This document shows, piece after piece, positions 1-8,514 of a stretch of 62,176 bases of DNA. The DNA lies in NCBI GenBank assembly GCA_002389905.1, contig DGRE01000067.1, positions 1 through 62,176 of the forward strand. Direction: 5' to 3'. Made by a program: the position numbers and the translations under genes. Position 1 is the first letter of the stretch. Each line of letters opens with the position of its first letter. Source of the stretch: Hungatella sp. UBA4396 (GTDB taxonomy: Bacteria; Bacillota; Clostridia; Lachnospirales; Lachnospiraceae). A model generated the notes under the pieces. That model searched no databases and was not told the origin of the DNA. It worked only from the letters and a program-made list of their open reading frames with translations.

Positions 1-1315
1 CCATGCACATAGTAAGTGCCTGCTTTCCGCAGGCGGAACACCTTTTAAAGCAGCGGTCTAAATTAAAGGCCACTCTCGGAAGGTATCCGAAATCCTCCAA
101 AAGGGTAAACAGAGGAAAGAAAATGGCCATGGGAGGAAGCATAACCGACACCACCCAGGCCAGAACCCGGTAGACTCCCCGGATCAATAAGTCTGATATG
201 AGGGGAGGCACCCCTGCAAAATCAGCCGCTTTGCCCAAGCTTCCTTCTAAGCGAAACAGGGCGCTGCTTAACATTCCGGACGGATAATTGGCTCCTGTAA
301 TGGTGATCCAGAAAACCCCCAGCAAAATCAGGAACATAATGGGAAAGCCTGTAAGCTTACTGGTAAAAAGCCGGTCCAGCCTCCTGTCTTTCTGGTTATA
401 TGTCTGGTTTTCATATGTCGCCACATCTTTGCATAAACATTCCGCCTGCTTTACAAAGACTGCAGCCATATCGTCCCTGACCTTTTCCAGTGTAATGCCC
501 TCCGACTGCCATTGGCTGTAAATCTCCTCCAAAGCGGCCGCAACTTCCTCTGATTCCGCTACAGGCTTTAAATACTTCTTCACCGCCTCCATCAGATTTT
601 CGTTGGCATCCAGCAGTCTGGCGCACAGCCAGCGGGTATTTACCTTCCCCCCTCCTGCTTCCTCCACCAAAGGTGACAACCTGGCAATTGCCTCCTCCAC
701 ATAGTCAGGATACCGGATGAGAGGGGTATTGGGCACCTCTTCACTTTCTCCCTCGTCCAGGCAGAGTCTTAAACTGCTGTAAATCTGGTCCAGACCCTTT
801 TTGCTTCTGGCCGCCGTGCCTGCTATAGGAACTCCAAGGCGTTGTTTCAGCAGGTCAAGGTTTATGTGAATCTTCTTCTTTTTGGCCTCATCCATTAAAT
901 TTACGCACACCACTACCTTGGAAGCCGCTTCCATGATCTGCAGCACCAGGTTTAAATTTCTCTCCAGGCAGGTGGCATCACAAACTACCACCACACCGTC
1001 AGGATTTTCAAAGCAGATAAAATCCCTGGCCACTTCTTCTTCCGTGGAATGGGCCATGAGGGAATAACAGCCCGGTATATCCACCATAACATACCCTTGG
1101 GAGCCGTCACTGCACCAGCCCTGGGCATTAGCCACCGTCTTTCCGGGCCAATTTCCTGTATGCTGGTGCATTCCAGTAAGCTGGTTAAAGACTGTACTTT
1201 TCCCCACATTGGGGTTCCCGGCCAGAGCTATGACCTTATCATCTTCCTTCCGTTTTTTGATTTCCAGTCCAAAATCCACGGATTTAATTCCCATTGAATC
1301 CCTGCTCAGTCCCAT
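1..1315 (-). CDS. feoB: Ferrous iron transport protein B, 3' end outside window
   Basis: This is the Fe(II) uptake GTPase-permease of the cytoplasmic membrane. The 438 visible codons hold the N-terminal G domain with G1 GNPNVGKS, G3 DIPG and a G4-like NLMD, then a helical linker and the first membrane segments. The frame is still open at position 1, so the rest of the gate domains is missing. The chosen ATG at 1313-1315 overlaps the feoA stop codon by a few bases, which suggests translational coupling. A weaker internal ATG follows seven codons later. The identification is secure; only the C terminus is unseen. Confidence 0.95.
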   Translation of the reverse strand, partial: MGLSRDSMGIKSVDFGLEIKKRKEDDKVIALAGNPNVGKSTVFNQLTGMHQHTGNWPGKTVANAQGWCSDGSQGYVMVDIPGCYSLMAHSTEEEVARDFICFENPDGVVVVCDATCLERNLNLVLQIMEAASKVVVCVNLMDEAKKKKIHINLDLLKQRLGVPIAGTAARSKKGLDQIYSSLRLCLDEGESEEVPNTPLIRYPDYVEEAIARLSPLVEEAGGGKVNTRWLCARLLDANENLMEAVKKYLKPVAESEEVAAALEEIYSQWQSEGITLEKVRDDMAAVFVKQAECLCKDVATYENQTYNQKDRRLDRLFTSKLTGFPIMFLILLGVFWITITGANYPSGMLSSALFRLEGSLGKAADFAGVPPLISDLLIRGVYRVLAWVVSVMLPPMAIFFPLFTLLEDFGYLPRVAFNLDRCFKRCSACGKQALTMCM

Positions 1316-1620
1316 ACCTGGTCCTCCATCGCCACAGAGGCCGCTGCTATTTCCTCTCCATAACAGAATTTTTCCTTTTCAGCGCCTGTCCTGGAGACTA
1401 AAACATTTCCCGAATCTTCACTTCTGAGGGCGATGACCGCTCCCCTGATCAGAAATGCCGTTGGATCACCCAAAGGACTTTTTCCCAGACATTCCACAAC
1501 AGTTCCTTCAATCAGCCCCATATCCTGCAGACGCCTTCTCATATCATTACAGGCAGACAATGTTGCAATGACTGCCTTTTCACCTCTTTTTAAATCTGTC
1601 AAACAAGCCTTATCAGACAT
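1306..1620 (-). CDS. feoA: Ferrous iron transport protein A
   Basis: This 104-residue protein has the SH3-like fold of FeoA, the small cytosolic partner of FeoB. It shows the family pattern of a short start, RRRLQDMGLIEGT in the middle and ALR near the end, and its length is normal. The start at 1620 is preceded by a strong AGGAGG seven bases upstream. It is the first gene of a feoA-feoB operon. Confidence 0.93.
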   Translation of the reverse strand: MSDKACLTDLKRGEKAVIATLSACNDMRRRLQDMGLIEGTVVECLGKSPLGDPTAFLIRGAVIALRSEDSGNVLVSRTGAEKEKFCYGEEIAAASVAMEDQVWD

Positions 1621-1652
1621 TTCTTAACCTCCTGGGTATTTCCAGATGTTTC

Positions 1653-1668
1653 CATATGCTAACATATG
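1653..1668. promoter_or_regulatory. Palindrome in the feoAB promoter region, candidate metal-regulator site
   Basis: Two copies of CATATG separated by four bases lie about 35 bases ahead of feoA. A poor promoter can be drawn over it on the minus strand (TTGTCA, 16 bases, TATGGA). Iron-uptake genes are commonly controlled by Fur- or DtxR-type repressors, but this does not match a textbook box, so the role is inferred from position only. Confidence 0.3.
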
Positions 1669-1731
1669 CACCTGACAAAAATCAGGTTCCTTTTTTAAGA
1701 TTAAATCTGAAATACCGGAGTTCCTTTCGTT

Positions 1732-2703
1732 TTAATACTGATAAGTCAGCAGCAATTCCACAGCCATTCGCTCATTTAACTTTCCTGTTTTCACTGCTTC
1801 TTCTGTTTCAACACATAGGCTGACACAGGAGAGTATCTGTTCCCTGGAAAATGATCTGGCCTGAGGCATCAGCTTTCCGGCTGCAAAGGGCGGAATTTTA
1901 AGCTTAGAAGCAATTCCTCCCCGGTCCACACCTTTTCCCATCAGCTCCTTCACCTGCAAAAGCTGGTTAAACTGCCTGGCAATGAGAAACAATATTCTCA
2001 TGGGGGGCTCCTTCAATGCAAGAAGGTCCTCATAAAGCTCCATAGCCACTTTGGGCTGACGGCTCACTATGGCTGTCACCATATCAAAAATCTTATTGGT
2101 AATACGCACTGTACAGATCGTTTCCACATCCCCGTCTGTAATCACTTCTCTTCCCAAGGTAAAGCTTATGAGCTTTTCCAGTTCCATCCGGATATTTTCC
2201 ATATCATCTCCCGTCATATGAAGGAATAATTCCATGGTATTTCCCGTAATCTTCTTTCCTTCCCTGGCAAGGAGGCTTCCCGCCCACCTGGCAAGCTGGG
2301 CTGTATCCTGACGGCCCATTTCCGCCGCATACCCCAGTTCTTTTACCTTCTTAAACATTTTACTCCGCTTATCCACCTCAGACTCCACAAAAATCAGGCA
2401 GGTTGTCTCAGGAATAGAAGGCAGGTAGGACACCAGTTCTTCTGCCGCTGATTTAAAAAATCCGCTGTCCTCCACCAGAATCAGGCGTTTTTCACCGAAA
2501 AAGGGCATGGTATCAGCCAGACTGATGATCTCTCTCACATCAATCCCTTTTCCAGAAAACTGGTTGAAATTCATGGTATCATCACCTGCAATGGCGGCCT
2601 TCATCTGATTTTTATAGCTGTTTTTTAAGAATGCCTCTTCTCCGTAGATAAGATAGACAGGTCTGTAGCTGTGGTTTTTTATATCAAGAGCCAGAGTCTG
2701 CAT
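1732..2703 (-). CDS. holA: DNA polymerase III delta subunit
   Basis: HolA is the clamp-loader subunit that opens the sliding clamp. The protein has the family start (PVYLIYGEEAFL, the remnant of a Walker A region) followed by the typical AAA+-like middle (SLADTMPFFGEKRLILVED) and a helical collar domain at the C terminus. I place the start at the ATG at 2703, which has GAGAGG nine bases upstream. An ATG seven codons earlier has no ribosome binding site. The gene follows comEC, an arrangement common in Firmicutes. Confidence 0.92.
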   Translation of the reverse strand: MQTLALDIKNHSYRPVYLIYGEEAFLKNSYKNQMKAAIAGDDTMNFNQFSGKGIDVREIISLADTMPFFGEKRLILVEDSGFFKSAAEELVSYLPSIPETTCLIFVESEVDKRSKMFKKVKELGYAAEMGRQDTAQLARWAGSLLAREGKKITGNTMELFLHMTGDDMENIRMELEKLISFTLGREVITDGDVETICTVRITNKIFDMVTAIVSRQPKVAMELYEDLLALKEPPMRILFLIARQFNQLLQVKELMGKGVDRGGIASKLKIPPFAAGKLMPQARSFSREQILSCVSLCVETEEAVKTGKLNERMAVELLLTYQY

Positions 2704-2745
2704 CACATTTTTCCTCTCTGTCATGAATTCTTTTATACTTACTTT

Positions 2746-5172
2746 TTAATTATTATACCGGGATAAGCCATCTCCGTCAACGAAACTTGAAAACCGGATT
2801 CTCTCTCCATCGGTCCACATCATAACAGCCCCTCCTTCTGCCGTATGAAAAACCTCTGTTTCCCTTTCTTTAAAGCGGTCCAGAACCTCTCGGTGAGGAT
2901 GGCCATAAGAATTGTCCTCCCCATAAGAAACCACGGCCCAGCGGGGCTTTACTGCATTTAAAAATGCTTCTCCGGAGGAAAATTTAGAACCATGGTGGGC
3001 CACCTTCAGTACATTTACCTCCCCAAGCAGCCGCTTTTCCCCCGGACGCTCCAAAAGCAGGGCCTCGCTGCCTTCCCCTATGTCTCCCGTAAACAGTATC
3101 CTGCAATTTCCATAGTCCATCTTCAAAACCGATGATCCCTCATTGGCATTTTCCGGGCTGTCCTCTTTTTCCGGATAGAGACAGGAAATGAGCAGCTCTT
3201 CCGTCCGAAACATATCCCCTGCAGCCACATATCCCACCCTGGTTCCTCTTTTCTTTGCAAGGGCTTCCAGCTTTTTTACCGCTTCATCCTCCCTTCCATG
3301 ATAAGGAAGCATGAGATTTTTAATTTCTATATCCTCACTGGTTTCCAGAAGATAAGCTATTCCGCTTATATGGTCCTGATCCCCGTGACTGACAAATGCA
3401 AAGTCAATCATAGAAACGCCCAGACTTTTCAGACAAGGCTCCAGAGAATACTTTCCCAATGATTTCTTAGAGGTGCTTCCCCCATCCACCAAAATCGCAG
3501 ACTTTCCCGTCTGAATCAGGATTCCATCTCCCTGTCCTACATCGAGAAATACTGCCTCCAGCCCCTTTACCGGGCCAGGCCTTAAAAGCAGGATACAGAG
3601 GCCGTACACACCAATCAAGGAAAGAACCTTAAAACTATAAAAAAGCCCCCCGTTTTCCTTGTCTTTCTTCTCCCCATCTCTCCCTGCGCCATACTCTTCC
3701 CATACCTTCAAACAAACTACCCCGGCAAGCAAAACCAATCCATAAGCCCCGATCCTCCCTGGCTCCGGCCTTCCAAATGTCAGACTATATCCCGGAAGCT
3801 TTTCCATCTCCTTACAAATCCATTCATAAAACCCAAGTATATAATGTCCCGTCCCTGCCGCGGCTGTACCAAGAACAGAACTGAAGCTTCCAAAGAAAAT
3901 CACAGCGATTCCAGAACAAACCACCCCATCCATCAGAGGAATGAGAAGCAAATTCAAGAACAGGCCATAAAAGGGTATCTGGTAAAAATGATACAGCGTA
4001 AAAGGCATGGCGGCCACTGAAACAGCTATTCCCGTGGAAATAGCACCCGACAAAAGGTGATCTCTCCCCAGCCAGTTTCTCAGGACAGGACTCAATCCCC
4101 CTATGGCAAAAACAGCCCCAAAGGACAATTGCACCCCTCCCTGGGTGAGAAGCAGAGGCGACTGAATTCCCAAAAGCAGCAGCGCCAGGGAAGCAGAAGA
4201 CAAAAGATCATAAGTCCTTCCCAGGTAAGCAGCCAGAAATCCCACGCACATCATAATAACCGCCCTCACCACAGAGGAGCTGCTTCCGGTGAGAATCCCG
4301 TACAGAACCACCAAAACGGTCCCTGCCAGCCCAGCACTTCCATATCCAAACCCACCCTTTCTCAGAATCTTGTAAAATGAAAGCCCCAGAAAAGACATAT
4401 GCATTCCGCTGATTGCCAGAAGATGAGCAATTCCACTTTTCTGATATAAGGATTCAATCTCCTTGGGAAGGCCGCTCTTATCCCCTAAAACAGCCGCTGT
4501 TAAAATCCCGCCGTCTTCTGCAGAAGTATGCCGGTAAATGATCTCTTTCCCCCATTCCCGTCCCCGCCGCAGCCCCTCAAGAAGAGGACTGTACCCGGAA
4601 CCACAAATCTCCATTTCCTCCCCGAACATCTTTCCGTCAAGTCCCAACGCCTGATAATATCCCCGGCTGTCAAACTCCCCCGGATTTCTGGCTTCGGGAA
4701 ACGGCTGTATCTCTCCCTTTACCCGAACCACCTGCCCAAGCCTCAGCCCATCTTCTTCATCATGCATTTCCTGCCCCTGAATCAGCTTAACCGACACCAT
4801 CAGCCCGGAAACAGAATCATATCTTCCCTGCTCCTTCACCCTGTTTTCTTTTAAAACGATCTGAAGCGTCCCATCCTTTTCCTCAAAAGAAGAAACCCTC
4901 CCCCGGGCCTCCACATACTTCCCGGAAAGCTCCTTTATAACCTCATCACGTTCTTCCCATCTCCTGCAATCATACCCGGCCCGGCCTGCACCCAGGTATA
5001 AAAAAACGAGGGGCAAAAAGACCCAAAGGGTATTCCTGCCTCTCATATAACCATAACAAATGATCCCGGCGGCCAAAAGGGCCGGGATGAAAAGCCAAGA
5101 TGTCAAAGTCAGCAAAGCGGCAGTCTCTCCAAGTACAAATCCCCCTGCTATCAGACATAATGGGCGTTTTAT
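2746..5172 (-). CDS. comEC: ComEC/Rec2-family DNA uptake membrane protein, apparent ATA start
   Basis: ComEC forms the inner-membrane channel for single-stranded DNA during transformation. The order is an N-terminal membrane part and OB-like region, the Competence domain with many helices (around GIAHLLAISGMHM), and a C-terminal metallo-beta-lactamase domain (DVGQGDGILIQ, SHGDQDHISG, KVAHHGS). A TTG at 5115 would remove the expected first membrane helix. The frame is open upstream, and an ATA at 5172 gives the family-like start IKRPLCLIAGGFVLGE. That ATA overlaps the upstream stop codon as ATAA and has AGGAGG nine bases ahead. Whether the competence system works is not shown here. Confidence 0.88.
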   Translation of the reverse strand: MKRPLCLIAGGFVLGETAALLTLTSWLFIPALLAAGIICYGYMRGRNTLWVFLPLVFLYLGAGRAGYDCRRWEERDEVIKELSGKYVEARGRVSSFEEKDGTLQIVLKENRVKEQGRYDSVSGLMVSVKLIQGQEMHDEEDGLRLGQVVRVKGEIQPFPEARNPGEFDSRGYYQALGLDGKMFGEEMEICGSGYSPLLEGLRRGREWGKEIIYRHTSAEDGGILTAAVLGDKSGLPKEIESLYQKSGIAHLLAISGMHMSFLGLSFYKILRKGGFGYGSAGLAGTVLVVLYGILTGSSSSVVRAVIMMCVGFLAAYLGRTYDLLSSASLALLLLGIQSPLLLTQGGVQLSFGAVFAIGGLSPVLRNWLGRDHLLSGAISTGIAVSVAAMPFTLYHFYQIPFYGLFLNLLLIPLMDGVVCSGIAVIFFGSFSSVLGTAAAGTGHYILGFYEWICKEMEKLPGYSLTFGRPEPGRIGAYGLVLLAGVVCLKVWEEYGAGRDGEKKDKENGGLFYSFKVLSLIGVYGLCILLLRPGPVKGLEAVFLDVGQGDGILIQTGKSAILVDGGSTSKKSLGKYSLEPCLKSLGVSMIDFAFVSHGDQDHISGIAYLLETSEDIEIKNLMLPYHGREDEAVKKLEALAKKRGTRVGYVAAGDMFRTEELLISCLYPEKEDSPENANEGSSVLKMDYGNCRILFTGDIGEGSEALLLERPGEKRLLGEVNVLKVAHHGSKFSSGEAFLNAVKPRWAVVSYGEDNSYGHPHREVLDRFKERETEVFHTAEGGAVMMWTDGERIRFSSFVDGDGLSRYNN

Positions 5173-6143
5173 TCTTCTATTCCTCCTGTTTCTTCCTCAT
5201 TCTCCGCATTGTAATCCAGGTTCCTCTCAAAGAGCTGATTTAAGGAAATAGAATCCCGGAACATCATTTCCTGGGAACCATTGACTGTGATCTGCACTTT
5301 GTTGATGGAGGAAACCGCTGCCAGAGAATTTACAATGGAATAAATAGGAATGTATTCCTTGACCTCCAGCCCGTTGTTGAGAAATGAGGAATCAAAATTG
5401 ATATAGCATACATTTTCATTGACCGATACATTTAAAAGCTTTGTGTCCTTAGGAAGGGTAGGGTTCATGCCCGGCCTTCCAGGCCCTGCTATAAGCTGTT
5501 CAATAACCAGCTTTTCCAGGGAAGTGTTGACGCTGTGAACCACTTCCCTTGTCTCCTTTACCAGCTTTTCTCCTGCTTCATCGGAAAAATACAGGGACAG
5601 CTCCGTCTTTTCAAAGGTATTCACATTGCTGATATTGTCAATAAAATCCGAATTCGTCATAGGACCTACGGGATTTCCCAAGACATCCATAAGAGGCTGC
5701 TCCGCCGTATAAACGGCCACATAGTCCACCCCTTTAATCTGGGTTAAGGTCCTGACCAGAGACGCCCTGCACAAAATCTCCCTGGTCCCGTTCATCATGG
5801 CATAATTGTTGTCAAAGTAAAGATAGAGAACCGTATCCTCCAGCTTATACCTCTCAAATCCCACCTTGTCCGGCACAGCGGCCTGGCGGTCCAAATCCTT
5901 GGGAACCGTGCGAAGCTGCTCCAGTAAGCTGGTGATCCTCCAGTCCATTTCCTCCAGAGAGGAGTTTTCCGGCTTCTGGGGCATGGTGTATTCCTGGGGC
6001 TCCAGCCTTGTCATAGCAGAATTTAAATAATAAATCTTGTATACTCCATCCACAGCCGCCTCTTCCTTGCCGGGCTTTTTTACGCAGCCGGTCAGGAAGA
6101 TTAAAAACGCCAGGAGGATCAGAATATTCTTTCGTCCTTTCAT
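5169..6143 (-). CDS. GerMN-domain lipoprotein
   Basis: The protein starts with a lipoprotein signal (MKGRKNILILLAFLIFLTGC), so it should be anchored outside the cytoplasmic membrane. The rest looks like two GerMN/sporulation-germination modules, roughly residues 50-165 and 190-300, each with the pattern of a YLYFD or CYINFD strand followed by a helix and an ITQIKGVD- or SSINKVQITV-type strand. GerMN domains occur in spore germination and peptidoglycan-associated proteins. It sits between a sensor kinase and comEC; the end overlaps the apparent comEC start. Its partner is unknown. Confidence 0.8.
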   Translation of the reverse strand: MKGRKNILILLAFLIFLTGCVKKPGKEEAAVDGVYKIYYLNSAMTRLEPQEYTMPQKPENSSLEEMDWRITSLLEQLRTVPKDLDRQAAVPDKVGFERYKLEDTVLYLYFDNNYAMMNGTREILCRASLVRTLTQIKGVDYVAVYTAEQPLMDVLGNPVGPMTNSDFIDNISNVNTFEKTELSLYFSDEAGEKLVKETREVVHSVNTSLEKLVIEQLIAGPGRPGMNPTLPKDTKLLNVSVNENVCYINFDSSFLNNGLEVKEYIPIYSIVNSLAAVSSINKVQITVNGSQEMMFRDSISLNQLFERNLDYNAENEEETGGIEE

Positions 6144-6159
6144 GAAATGCCTCCTGTCT

Positions 6160-7611
6160 CTATGATATGTAAGTAAGAGGAATGCGCACTGTAAAGGTGG
6201 AACCTTCCCCTTCTTTACTCTGAAGCTTAATGGCCCCCTGGTGCATCAGGACAATTTTCTTGGTAATGGAAAGTCCCAGGCCCGTACCGCCTGTTTCCCT
6301 GGATCTGGCCTTATCCACCCGGTAGAACCGCTCAAATACATGCTCCTGGAATTCCTCGGGAATGCCGATTCCCGAATCAGCTACCTTTACGTAGAAAAAC
6401 TTGTGATCCGCGTCAAGAGTCACCCGGACCCAGCCGCCTTCCACGTTGTACTTGATGGCATTTTCCATGAGATTGCTGAGAGCTAAGGACAGCTTCATCT
6501 CATCCACATCAGCAGTCACCTCCCGGATGCTTTCAAAGGTCAGCTCCACGTTCCGCCTTCCGGCAATGGGACGAAGCCGTTTTAAAATCAGCTCCATCAG
6601 TCCGTTAATATTCACCTGGGCAATGTTTAAGCTTCCTCCTGAAGTCTTATCCATACGAACCAAAGTCAGCAGGTCATCAATGATCTTGCTCTCTCTCTCA
6701 ATTTCATAGGAAATATCGCTCATAAATTCCCGGTACAGCTCTGTAGGCGCATCCTCCATTCCCATAAGGGAATCCGCCAAAACCCGGATAGAAGTAATAG
6801 GAGTCTTCAGCTCATGGGAAACGTTGGAAACAAATTCCTCCCTGGACTGGTCCACTGCCTTTAACTTTTTTAAAGTCAGATTAATGGAATCGGATATCTG
6901 CCTGGTTTCCTTATAAGCCCTGGAGCTGATATCTTCATCCAGATTCCCCTCCGACGCCCGGTCAAGCATCCGCTGCAAGCCCCGGAAAGGCTTCATAATA
7001 AGGGCTGCCAGGAAAAATACCAGAAGTGCCAATGTGGAAAATATCATGAGATGAAGAAACATTCCCTTTTCCGTTACATCTGAAATCCGGTCAAGTAAGT
7101 CCTCTGTGGAGGCTGTAGCAATCATCACTCCGGCAATTTCCTTTTCCTGGCTGTTGGAATAGATGGGAATTGCCATTGCGGAATAATGCTTTTCTGAGTT
7201 GTATTTGCTGCTGTTTTCTCCGTTAAAGCAGCGGATCACCTCTTCCGACACGTTGATCTTTCCCACGGAAAGGGAGAAGGTGTCGCTGATGATCCTGAAA
7301 TTCCGGTTCACCACCACAATCCGCCCATTGAACATCCCTGCCTTTACAGCCATCTCATTGTCCAAAAGGGCATCCCTTGGCTCCATGGTCAGATATCCTG
7401 CCCTTGTCATCTTGTTGCTTAAAATCCAGCACTGATTCTGAACCTCCTGCATTCTGGACTCAATAAGGTTCTGCCGGTAAGTGCCCGCCATAACCTGTCC
7501 CTGAATCAGCACCGGCAGCATTCCAACCACCATGAAGATAAGAACCAGGACAAGCCGCAGGCTTATGGCATACCGGGGGCCAAAGGCTTTTCCCTGTACC
7601 TCCAGATTCAT
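6160..7611 (-). CDS. Membrane sensor histidine kinase (PhoR/WalK type)
   Basis: The protein has TM1 near residues 15-35, an extracytoplasmic sensor loop, TM2 near 195-215, a HAMP linker, the HisKA box (EFVSNVSHELKTPITS with the phosphorylated His) and a HATPase with NLMENAIKYN, DSGIGIP and GTGLGLSI. The start at 7611 has GGAGG about ten bases upstream; an ATG at 7620 would overlap the degV stop as ATGA. No response regulator gene is next to it, which is unusual for this class. It is followed closely by the GerMN lipoprotein, which could share its signal pathway; that is inference. Confidence 0.9.
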   Translation of the reverse strand: MNLEVQGKAFGPRYAISLRLVLVLIFMVVGMLPVLIQGQVMAGTYRQNLIESRMQEVQNQCWILSNKMTRAGYLTMEPRDALLDNEMAVKAGMFNGRIVVVNRNFRIISDTFSLSVGKINVSEEVIRCFNGENSSKYNSEKHYSAMAIPIYSNSQEKEIAGVMIATASTEDLLDRISDVTEKGMFLHLMIFSTLALLVFFLAALIMKPFRGLQRMLDRASEGNLDEDISSRAYKETRQISDSINLTLKKLKAVDQSREEFVSNVSHELKTPITSIRVLADSLMGMEDAPTELYREFMSDISYEIERESKIIDDLLTLVRMDKTSGGSLNIAQVNINGLMELILKRLRPIAGRRNVELTFESIREVTADVDEMKLSLALSNLMENAIKYNVEGGWVRVTLDADHKFFYVKVADSGIGIPEEFQEHVFERFYRVDKARSRETGGTGLGLSITKKIVLMHQGAIKLQSKEGEGSTFTVRIPLTYIS

Positions 7612-7616
7612 TCCCG

Positions 7617-8483
7617 TCATACCTCCAGCTTTTTCGTACATGCAATTGCCAGGGCTCCGGGCCCGATGTGACAGGAAACACTCAAGGAAAGATTATCCAC
7701 ATAAATTTCTCCTGCCTCAGGAAAAATATCCTCCAGCTCCTTCTTAAACTCCATGGCTGCCTCCAGGCTGTTGCTGTGGACAACTGCAATGTTTGTGCCT
7801 CTTCCTGACGAATCTCCAAAGCGCTCCTCCATGTCCTTTTTTGCCGCAGTCACCATAATTGACTTGGCCTGCTTCATGGTTCTGGCCTTTGCAAAAGCGT
7901 CAAGCTTGTCTCCTTGAATGGTAAGAACCGGCTTAATCCGTAAAAATGTACCCAGCAGGGCTGCCGCCGCTGTAATCCTTCCCCCTTTTTTCAAATATTC
8001 CAGGGTGTCCACAGTGATATAAATGGTGGAATCCAGCTTTGTCTCTTCTAAGATCTCCTTGATTTCTCCGGCACTCATTCCGGAAGCCGCCATTTTCGCA
8101 GCCTCTAAAACAGACTGTCTCTGGGTCACGGATATTCTCTGGTTATTGACAACAAAAACCCTTCCGTCAAACTCCTCCGCCAGAATCATGGCTGTCTGAC
8201 ATGAGCTGCTTAAGCCGCTGGACATGGGAATATGAACGATTTCATCGTATTCCTCCAGCAGCTTTTTCCATAAGTCTATTAAATCGGCAGGGGAAGGCTG
8301 AGAGGTGGAAATATCCGCCCCTCCTTCCAGCCTGTTAAAAAATTCTTCTTGTGTCAGATTGACATCCTCAAAATATGTTTCCCCATCCATCATAAAAGGC
8401 ATGGGAACCACGTAAATTCCCGCCTCTTCCCCCTGCTTCTGGGTGATTCCGCTGTTGCTGTCTGTAACAATTGCTGCTTTCAT
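7617..8483 (-). CDS. DegV family fatty-acid-binding protein
   Basis: The 288 residues have the DegV fold: an N-terminal TDSNSGI strand-turn, the ISTSQPSPAD region, the SSGLSSSCQTA lipid-binding loop and a C-terminal domain ending near GPGALAIA. DegV/FakB proteins present fatty acids to the FakA kinase. No fakA is adjacent. The gene is upstream of, and tightly coupled to, the sensor kinase. Confidence 0.9.
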   Translation of the reverse strand: MKAAIVTDSNSGITQKQGEEAGIYVVPMPFMMDGETYFEDVNLTQEEFFNRLEGGADISTSQPSPADLIDLWKKLLEEYDEIVHIPMSSGLSSSCQTAMILAEEFDGRVFVVNNQRISVTQRQSVLEAAKMAASGMSAGEIKEILEETKLDSTIYITVDTLEYLKKGGRITAAAALLGTFLRIKPVLTIQGDKLDAFAKARTMKQAKSIMVTAAKKDMEERFGDSSGRGTNIAVVHSNSLEAAMEFKKELEDIFPEAGEIYVDNLSLSVSCHIGPGALAIACTKKLEV

Positions 8484-8514
8484 TTCTGTTCTCCTTTATT
8501 TACAGGACGATACA

